NCBI GenBank assembly: GCA_012271065.1
Contig: JAAXHE010000341.1
Span: forward strand, 1 to 5,124
DNA from: Candidatus Latescibacterota bacterium
GTDB lineage: Bacteria > Latescibacterota > UBA2968 > GCA-2709665
Length of the DNA stretch: 5,124 nt
Direction: 5' to 3'
Every line of letters starts with the position of its first letter. Position 1 is the stretch's first letter. Under the pieces are notes generated by a model, which ran no database searches, was not told the origin of the DNA, and saw only the letters and a program-made list of their open reading frames with translations. Below, in pieces: positions 1-3,996 of the stretch. Both the position numbers and the translations under genes were made by a program.

Positions 1-141
1 CGAGGCGCCGTCCTGCGTGGCCGCGCGGACTGGAAGCCGGTGCAGGCATACTCGACAGTATGTCAAGCCGGCTGCAAGGAGCACGGCCGTGCAGGGCGAG
101 TGCATCGGCGTCCGCAGCAGGAAGTTGGTGACGGATGCGGG
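1..141. other. Gene-free left edge with small palindromes
   Basis: No recognisable gene lies here. Two perfect inverted repeats are visible: a hairpin at 45-64 (arms CATACT/AGTATG at 47-52 and 57-62, loop CGAC, extended by one G-T and one G-C pair) and the 12-base palindrome GCACGGCCGTGC at 81-92. The right part, from about 70, belongs to repeat copy A, listed separately. A plus-strand frame is open from base 2 to a TAG at 143-145. That TAG interlocks with the stop of the minus-strand VOC gene (142-144) in the palindrome CTAG, so this could be the 3' end of a gene lying to the left. The translated residues are rich in Arg, Ser and Ala and match no family I know, so I do not call it a gene. 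Confidence 0.5.
70..141 (+). repeat. Imperfect repeat, copy A
   Basis: Positions 99-141 match the minus strand of 2476-2518 at 33 of 43 bases by hand alignment, without gaps. The match includes identical blocks of 10 (AGTGCATCGG), 12 (AGCAGGAAGTTG) and 6 (CGGATG) bases. The similarity weakly continues to the left: both copies have CTGCA, then AGGAG, then a CAC or CACG, then TGCA, and each can fold a small hairpin there. Copy A carries about 9 extra bases in that part. The copy abuts the 3' end of the VOC gene. Function is unknown; an extragenic repeat or a homologous remnant of a gene 3' end are both possible. Confidence 0.55.
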
Positions 142-624
142 CTAGATCCAACCGGTGTTCGAATCCTCCCAGAGCTGGATACGAATATCGTCGTCGTCGT
201 AGAAAAGGAACGACCGTGCGTTCTCGCCGAAATCCCAGACCGCATCCGTCGTCGGCTGGAAGCCGGCCGCCTTCACCCTTTCGAACCAGCCGTCGATATC
301 GTCGACCCGGAAGGCAAGTTCGCGCATGCCGGTCACGAAATAGGAATTGTATTCTTCCGGAGTCTTGCGAACGACAGGGTTAAGCGCTTCCTGTATCTCG
401 AGCATTGCGCCATCAGGCGAGGTGAGCAGCGCGCAGTCGATGACCGCATCGCGGCGTCCCAGCATCTCCTCCATCTCGTCGAGCTTGCTCTCGTCAAACC
501 CCGTCGGTCCCGCATCTCCGGGTGAACAGAACCGGATCTGAACGGTGAAGTCGAACAGCCCGGTCCACATCTTGAGTGATTTCTCCAGATCACTGACGCA
601 TAAGCAGATATGGTGAAAACGCAT
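142..624 (-). CDS. VOC superfamily protein (glyoxalase/dioxygenase fold)
   Basis: A 160-residue protein of the vicinal oxygen chelate superfamily, normally a soluble metal-dependent enzyme made of two beta-alpha-beta-beta-beta modules. Module 1 opens with MRFHHICLCVSDLEKSLKMW (1-20) and ends near LEIQE (75-79). Module 2 opens with RELAFRVDDIDGWFERVKAAGF (101-122, quoted in parts) and ends with IQLWE (149-153). Family metal ligands are usually His-Glu-His-Glu. Here I can place His5, Glu76 and Glu153, but the position expected to be the second His is Glu102. Length is normal for the family. The start is well set: AGGAGG lies 4 bases upstream (629-634). The gene follows a nitroreductase remnant and is probably driven from the promoter near 735-763. 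Substrate cannot be assigned; members include glyoxalases, extradiol dioxygenases, epimerases and isomerases. Confidence 0.9.
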   Translation of the reverse strand: MRFHHICLCVSDLEKSLKMWTGLFDFTVQIRFCSPGDAGPTGFDESKLDEMEEMLGRRDAVIDCALLTSPDGAMLEIQEALNPVVRKTPEEYNSYFVTGMRELAFRVDDIDGWFERVKAAGFQPTTDAVWDFGENARSFLFYDDDDIRIQLWEDSNTGWI

Positions 625-628
625 GGTT

Positions 629-634
629 CCTCCT
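629..634 (-). promoter_or_regulatory. Ribosome binding site of the VOC gene
   Basis: On the minus strand this reads AGGAGG, a perfect Shine-Dalgarno core inside GAAGAGGAGGAACC, four bases before ATG. It fixes the VOC start at 624. It begins just after the stop codon of the upstream nitroreductase remnant frame. Confidence 0.8.
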
Positions 635-640
635 CTTCTC

Positions 641-700
641 AGCTGCCTGATTCAGCGCGCTCCCCGAATTTCACGATGGTCGGCGGGTAGCGGTGCACGT
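641..700 (-). pseudogene. Nitroreductase gene remnant
   Basis: Read on the minus strand this stretch gives a short frame containing YPPTIVKFGERAESGS followed by TGA, ending 13 bases before the VOC start. It matches residues 133-150 of the intact nitroreductase in this window (Y.PPNVVKFGERSEPAS), the conserved segment that leads into the helix before the second flavin-contact region. The DNA match is exact for 20 bases (657-676 against 2881-2900) and continues imperfectly on both sides (for example CGGCGG at 681-686 against 2905-2910), with a gap of a few bases. No start, no FMN-binding N-terminus and no C-terminal third are present: upstream the frame is closed by a TGA near 718, and downstream it stops where the family continues. 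I read it as the decayed remnant of a paralogue that once preceded the VOC gene. A chance match is unlikely because DNA and protein frame agree. Confidence 0.65.
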
Positions 701-734
701 GGCAATTTTCCAAACATCACCGTGGAATTCGTAA

Positions 735-763
735 ATTATGCACACATTTGAAAGATCGGTAAA
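735..763 (-). promoter_or_regulatory. Leftward sigma-70-like promoter
   Basis: On the minus strand, TTTACC (758-763) and CATAAT (735-740) are separated by 17 bases. This gives 4 of 6 and 5 of 6 matches to the sigma-70 consensus. Transcription would begin near 728, run through the nitroreductase remnant and reach the VOC start about 100 bases later. It lies in a locally AT-rich patch and diverges from the rightward promoter 27 bases away. Prediction by eye only. Confidence 0.45.
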
Positions 764-789
764 CGATTTTTTACGCAACCAGGAATCGG

Positions 790-819
790 TTGAAAAACGT
801 TTCTTCGTATGCATAAAAT
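790..819 (+). promoter_or_regulatory. Rightward sigma-70-like promoter
   Basis: TTGAAA (790-795) and TAAAAT (814-819) are spaced by 18 bases, a good sigma-70-like pair, with an expected start near 826. It would give the receptor remnant a leader of about 75 bases and may now serve the downstream alpha/beta hydrolase, which has no clear promoter of its own. The 8-base palindrome AAACGTTT overlaps the end of the -35 box and the spacer (794-801 region). Confidence 0.5.
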
Positions 820-835
820 ACTCGAATCTTTGGGA

Positions 836-864
836 CGTCGTCGCGACGGTGCATTGCGACGATG
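836..864 (+). promoter_or_regulatory. Stem-loop in the rightward leader
   Basis: CGTCGTCGC (836-844) can pair with GCGACGATG (856-864), giving 9 pairs including one G-T, around an 11-base loop. A competing 10-base perfect palindrome, CGTCGCGACG, sits at 839-848. The structure falls in the predicted leader between the promoter and the ribosome binding site of the receptor remnant. No T-run follows, so it is not an obvious terminator. A regulatory role is speculative. Confidence 0.3.
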
Positions 865-890
865 AGTCGAGTAGTGCGCTGTCATTACGG

Positions 891-897
891 GGGAGAG
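891..897 (+). promoter_or_regulatory. Ribosome binding site deciding the GTG start at 902
   Basis: GGGAGAG, inside a longer G-rich run, lies 4 bases before GTG at 902, with its GGAG core (892-895) 6 bases away. This is the only good Shine-Dalgarno sequence ahead of the receptor remnant. It supports a start upstream of the signal peptide rather than at the in-frame GTG at 997, which has no such site. Confidence 0.6.
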
Positions 898-901
898 TAA
901 A

Positions 902-1482
902 GTGATTTCGAATGAGCCAACCATCGGGGCGGTAGCCGGGTTTGCCTGGGCGTTTTCCGCTGCAATCGGCTCGCCGGCGCTGGCCGAAAGTGCAGGGTGG
1001 AACCGGACAGATCGGGGGTGGTCGAGGAAATAATCGTTACCGCCCGGAAGCGTGAGGAGGCTCTTGTCGATGTGCCGTCTTCCCTGACGGTGATCGGTGC
1101 GGAGCAACTGAGCGCCTACGACACAGAGCGACTGTATGAATTGGCGAATTCAGTGCCCAATATGTACGTCGACCAGACGAACTCCGGAAAACGCATTTCG
1201 ATCAGAGGTCTGGGAAACACTGCGGTGAGCACCTTCATCGACTCGGAATCGCTCGGCATGCTCAATGCGACGGTTGCGCTCAAAGGCAGGGATGACCGGT
1301 GGGAACTCCGGCTGATCGGCCGCAAGCTGGCAGACGAAGACGTGCTCATCCATCATCAATCGTCCGCTTTCCCCGCTTCCTGGATCGGCGCCATCGTGCC
1401 GCCGCGTCGGTTCCAGGGGCAGCTCACGGTGAACTTCTGGGGCGTGGGTCCCTATTCGTGGTGCATTGGCCCGGCACGATGA
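902..1482 (+). pseudogene. TonB-dependent receptor, frameshifted and internally deleted
   Basis: This is the wreck of an outer-membrane TonB-dependent receptor, a family of about 700-900 residues. GTG 902 opens a signal peptide: a hydrophobic core of Ala, Gly and Phe ending SPALA before ES. That frame reaches TAA at 1031. The mature part is one frame away, entered at the GGG at 995-997. It holds a TonB box (EEIIVTARKRE) and the start of the plug (VPSSLTVIGAEQL, SIRGLGNTAVSTFID) down to about 1242. It then jumps directly to what looks like the last barrel strands (SLGMLNATVALKGRDDRWEL, RRFQGQLTVNF) ending at 1437. Most of the plug and nearly the whole barrel, roughly 600 residues, are missing. 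Phe at 1435-1437 is the usual last residue, but TGG follows where a stop is expected, so the frame runs on 14 codons to the TGA at 1480-1482. It cannot make a working receptor. Confidence 0.87.
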
Positions 1483-2456
1483 AAGTAACCAGACAAATGC
1501 TCCACGAAGACCTGCAACCTCCCGGGGTCTACTGGCCGGCCCACATTCTCAGGTATTTCAACCGGAACAAGTGGTCGATGAAGATCACGACCGCCCTGTT
1601 GAGCCGGATGATCAAGAGTGAGGCGCCTGAATCGATCAGCGTCGAGGAGCGTTATCTCCCAACCGGCGATGGAGAAGCGCAAATCCGCGTCAAGATCTAC
1701 CGGCCCGCATCCCAGTCGGGTGAACTACCGGCGATGCTCTATACGCATGGCGGTGGCTATGTGACCGGCAGTCCCGATGTGTTCGACGGGTTGTTGGCCA
1801 AATTCATTGAGCGCAGGCCCTGCGTCATTGTGGCGCCGGCCTATCGCAACGCATTGGTCAAGCCCTATCCCGCGGCCCTGGACGATTGTTACGACACCCT
1901 GCTGTGGATGAGAGACAACGCCGGCGAACTCGGCATCGATGCCAGCCGTTTCATGATCGCCGGGCACAGTGCGGGTGGCGGGCTGTCGGCGGCGGTCACG
2001 CTGAAGGCGAGGGACACAAAAGACGTGATAATCGCGTTCCAGATGCCGCTCTATCCCATGATCGACGACCGGCAGCCCACGGACCCGGCGCGTTACATCG
2101 ATACTCCGGGTTGGGACACCAAGGCCAACGCCTTTGGCTGGCGCAGTTATCTGAAAGATCTCCATCAACGCAACGCAGAGATCCCCGCCTACGCTGCGCC
2201 AGCCAGGAACACCGATTACAGCGGCTTTCCCCCGACCATAACCTTTGTGGGCGAATACGAACCTTTTTACTGGGAGACCGTCGAATACGTCGATCGCCTG
2301 AAAGCGGCGGGGATTGACGTTGCGTTCAAGGTGTACGAACGGTGCATTCACGGTCCTGAACTGCTCGCCTCCCCAGACTCGCCGCTGGGCAGGGACGGCA
2401 TCGCGTTTACCTACGACAACTACGCAGGTTTTTACGACAAGTACGTTGCGCAGTGA
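1479..2456 (+). CDS. Alpha/beta hydrolase, HSL-type esterase/lipase
   Basis: A 325-residue alpha/beta hydrolase fold-3 protein of the hormone-sensitive-lipase type, which hydrolyses short-chain esters or lactones in the cytoplasm. The oxyanion motif is HGGGYVTGS (90-98). The nucleophile Ser164 is in GHSAGGG (162-168; GDSAGG is more usual). The general base His291 is in CIHGPEL. The acidic triad member, normally the Asp of a DP(F/L) motif, is Glu261 in GEYEPFYWE. Length is normal and the ends are intact. The frame stays open upstream to before 1299, but that part translates the receptor remnant out of frame. ATG 1479 overlaps the receptor remnant's TGA as ATGA, and no good Shine-Dalgarno sequence precedes it, so translation may depend on coupling. 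ATG 1497 is an alternative. It converges on the nitroreductase gene. Substrate unknown. Confidence 0.92.
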   Translation: MKVTRQMLHEDLQPPGVYWPAHILRYFNRNKWSMKITTALLSRMIKSEAPESISVEERYLPTGDGEAQIRVKIYRPASQSGELPAMLYTHGGGYVTGSPDVFDGLLAKFIERRPCVIVAPAYRNALVKPYPAALDDCYDTLLWMRDNAGELGIDASRFMIAGHSAGGGLSAAVTLKARDTKDVIIAFQMPLYPMIDDRQPTDPARYIDTPGWDTKANAFGWRSYLKDLHQRNAEIPAYAAPARNTDYSGFPPTITFVGEYEPFYWETVEYVDRLKAAGIDVAFKVYERCIHGPELLASPDSPLGRDGIAFTYDNYAGFYDKYVAQ

Positions 2457-2475
2457 ATCAGGTCAAGACGCCTGA

Positions 2476-2538
2476 CCCCCATCCGCAGTCAACTTCCTGC
2501 TCCGACAACCGATGCACTTGCAGTGACTCCTGCAGGGG
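2476..2538 (-). repeat. Imperfect repeat, copy B
   Basis: The minus strand of 2476-2518 matches plus-strand 99-141 at 33 of 43 bases without gaps. To its 5' side (2519-2538) similarity to copy A goes on with a gap, covering the CTGCAGGAG element that forms a hairpin. In copy B it lies downstream of the nitroreductase, and in copy A just past the VOC gene end, so the two copies lie in opposite orientation at both ends of the region from the VOC gene to the hydrolase. Read in one frame, both copies give a shared CIG.RSRKL segment with some synonymous differences, hinting at, but not proving, a coding origin. Confidence 0.55.
2517..2536. terminator. Stem-loop between convergent genes
   Basis: CTTGCAG (2517-2523) pairs with CTGCAGG (2530-2536): seven pairs including one T-G, with the loop TGACTC. 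Placed between convergent genes it could serve as a weak two-way terminator, but there is no T-run on either side, so it is not a canonical intrinsic terminator. It overlaps repeat copy B. Confidence 0.25.
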
Positions 2539-2622
2539 AGCGCGAGGGGCATCGTTTCTTGCACGTCAACGTCGCGACCCGCCACATTGGAAACTCACAC
2601 GGAGGTTGGTGGTAACGGCGCC

Positions 2623-3315
2623 CTACCCCGGCCAGGCCTTTCCCCACCCGTCGCGGAAGGTCACATCCTCCACCGGATATCGCCTGACGGGCCCGAACCT
2701 GTCGGTTGGATAGCCGATCGGCATCATCACGAACGTTTTCACTTCTTCGGGAATACCGAGCAGTTTCTTGACCTCATCCTCATGCAGCACATGCAGCGTC
2801 GTGGGACAGGTTCCCAGTTCGAAAGCGCGGCATGCCAGCATGATGTTCTGCACCGCAAGCAGGATGCTGGCGGGCTCGGAGCGCTCCCCGAATTTCACGA
2901 CGTTCGGCGGAGGCTGATAGCCGGGCGGCGGTTCCGGCGCGGCCAGGGGAACCGCGCAAAGCAGCAGCAGAAGAGGCGGATCCTGAATGTGGTCGATGAG
3001 ATACCGCACCGACTTCGCAATCAGGCGCTGAGCGCGTTCGTCGCCGCCGCCACCCGGGCTCCCCTCCTCACCGTAGTTGCGCAGGCCAATGAGATCGGCG
3101 CCCTTGCGATAGATCCCGGCAAGCGCCGCCCTCTTCTCCGGGTCGGTGACGGCGAGAAATCGCCAGTTCTGCTGGTTCGACCCGGAAGGAGCCATCGTGC
3201 CGGCCTCGATCAGTTGCCGGATGATGCCGTCCGGAATGGGATCGGGCTTCAGGCGTCTGAGGCTGCGGGAAGTACTCAGGGCTTCGAACAGATCGATGGC
3301 GGGGGGTTGGTTCAT
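2623..3315 (-). CDS. Nitroreductase family FMN protein
   Basis: A 230-residue member of the nitroreductase family, flavin (FMN) enzymes that usually act as dimers and use NAD(P)H; relatives reduce nitro groups, quinones or enones, or dehydrogenate substrates. The N-terminal phosphate-contact motif is SRSLRRLKPDPIPD (16-29), followed by APSGSNQQNWRFLAVTD (43-58). The central GERSEPASILLAVQNIMLA begins at 143 and leads into FELGTC (165-170). The C-terminal MPIGYP is at 198-203, followed by an Arg-rich tail. Length is typical. A Gly-rich loop at 84-91 and a Pro-rich stretch at 127-138 look flexible. AGGAG lies 7 bases before the ATG (3322-3326). The SnoaL-like gene ends 13 bases upstream, so the two are almost surely one transcript. 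A remnant of a sister gene lies at 641-700. Substrate unknown. Confidence 0.93.
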   Translation of the reverse strand: MNQPPAIDLFEALSTSRSLRRLKPDPIPDGIIRQLIEAGTMAPSGSNQQNWRFLAVTDPEKRAALAGIYRKGADLIGLRNYGEEGSPGGGGDERAQRLIAKSVRYLIDHIQDPPLLLLLCAVPLAAPEPPPGYQPPPNVVKFGERSEPASILLAVQNIMLACRAFELGTCPTTLHVLHEDEVKKLLGIPEEVKTFVMMPIGYPTDRFGPVRRYPVEDVTFRDGWGKAWPG

Positions 3316-3328
3316 GTCACGCTCCTCT

Positions 3329-3874
3329 CTACGCGGTCTTCACGGGCAGCGGGCGAATGTACGATGCATCCTCCCGCGAACGCCGGGATCTCGGGTCCGT
3401 CATCGCTTCGAGTGCCCCGAGAGACGCCGAGGTGCCGGTGGCCTCGCCCTCGGGCAAGGACGACGACCATTCGATGAAGCAGAGCCGCCTCGAGATCCGC
3501 CAGTCACCGTTCCTGCGCTCGAGATCGTCGAGATAGCGGCCCCCGAGCACATCCGTCGGACCTTCCTCCTGCGCACCGAAGTACACGAAATAGGTTTCGG
3601 TGCTGGCGGTGTCGCCGTCGAGCTCGCAGTAGTGATTGGTGAGACAGTGATGGGTCTTGCGGTTTTCCGCCCGGTGCATCGACATTCCGCTGTCGGCGAT
3701 GTCTTCCCGGGTTCCGGCGATAACGCAGTGATCGTCTATCGCATCCGGGTGAAAGGCATCGATCACGAGATCCCGGTCGAGCCGGTCCATCCCCCGGGTG
3801 TATTTCAGGAGCGCATCCCAAATCGCCTGCCGGTCGAGGAGTTGGCGGACGGCATTCTCGTCTATTGGATTCAT
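3329..3874 (-). CDS. SnoaL-like / NTF2-like domain protein
   Basis: A 181-residue protein with a SnoaL-like (NTF2 superfamily) domain over about residues 5-140, the cone-shaped fold shared with scytalone dehydratase, ketosteroid isomerase and the bile-acid dehydratase BaiE. Family landmarks are the N-terminal helix with YTRGMDRLDRDLVIDAF (25-41), HPDAIDDHCV (42-51), THHCLTNHYCEL (74-85), then TETYFVYF and the strand GGRYLDDLERRNGDWRISRR (111-130). Tyr25, Asp30 and His75/76 fall where dehydratase-type members carry active-site residues, so a lyase or isomerase is plausible but not shown. The last 40 residues are a Ser/Arg-rich tail outside the domain. AGGAG lies 8 bases before ATG. It is co-oriented with the nitroreductase 13 bases downstream. 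A non-catalytic binding role is the alternative. Confidence 0.9.
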   Translation of the reverse strand: MNPIDENAVRQLLDRQAIWDALLKYTRGMDRLDRDLVIDAFHPDAIDDHCVIAGTREDIADSGMSMHRAENRKTHHCLTNHYCELDGDTASTETYFVYFGAQEEGPTDVLGGRYLDDLERRNGDWRISRRLCFIEWSSSLPEGEATGTSASLGALEAMTDPRSRRSREDASYIRPLPVKTA

Positions 3875-3996
3875 GGAGTTTCTCCTGATTCAATGAATTC
3901 GTGATTCGTCAGGCCAATCTATCATTAGTCAAGCGCAAAATGCAGCACAATGCCATATCCGCTGAAATATTTGGTATACAGTTTTGCAACCTTCGA
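3875..3996 (-). promoter_or_regulatory. Spacer with a possible promoter for the SnoaL/nitroreductase pair
   Basis: A locally AT-rich 122-base gap in the leftward gene group. On the minus strand TTGACT (3927-3932) is a good -35 candidate, but the matching -10 at 17 bases, ACGAAT (3904-3909), is poor. A perfect GTATAC palindrome lies at 3974-3979 inside TTGGTATACAG, which could be part of an operator. No terminator for the sulfotransferase is visible. The pair may be read from here or from upstream; the sequence does not settle it. Confidence 0.3.

Larger units (their letters stand above)
2457..2622. other. Convergent spacer between hydrolase and nitroreductase
   Basis: This 166-base gap separates two genes that point at each other. 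It contains repeat copy B and small inverted repeats: GGTCA/TGACC around 2461-2476, and a better one at 2517-2536. I see no gene. A minus-strand frame from about 2597 to a TGA near 2467 is open for some 40 codons, and its Cys- and Arg-rich end aligns with an equivalent frame in copy A. It has no ribosome binding site and no family I recognise. Confidence 0.5.

Noticed and set aside
2..145. Plus-strand frame ending at a TAG interlocked with the VOC stop (CTAG)
   Set aside because: The residue composition is Arg/Ser/Ala-rich with no family match and the start is outside the window; kept only as a note under the repeat and left-edge entries.
152..175. GGTGTTCGAATCCTCC resembles a tRNA T-arm
   Set aside because: It lies inside the C-terminal codons of the VOC gene, and no acceptor, D or anticodon arms pair around it.
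40..525. Plus-strand 161-residue frame opposite the VOC gene
   Set aside because: Its translation is a mirror of the VOC codons with no family features; the VOC reading has motifs and a strong ribosome binding site.
736..1107. Minus-strand 123-residue frame across the regulatory region and receptor start
   Set aside because: It covers both promoter candidates and the opposite strand of the receptor signal peptide; no ribosome binding site or motif supports it.
1299..1478. Upstream extension of the hydrolase frame giving a 385-residue protein
   Set aside because: These codons overlap the receptor C-terminal remnant in another frame, are Arg- and Ala-rich, and match no hydrolase N-terminus; ATG 1479 gives a normal family length.
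2467..2600. Small Cys/Arg-rich minus-strand frame in the convergent spacer
   Set aside because: No ribosome binding site, a short frame, and its resemblance to copy A is equally explained by a non-coding repeat.
2587..3477. Plus-strand 296-residue frame opposite the nitroreductase
   Set aside because: It is a shadow of a GC-rich gene on the other strand; the minus-strand protein carries clear FMN-family motifs.
3146..3904. Plus-strand 252-residue frame opposite the SnoaL-like gene
   Set aside because: It spans two minus-strand genes out of frame and shows no recognisable domain.
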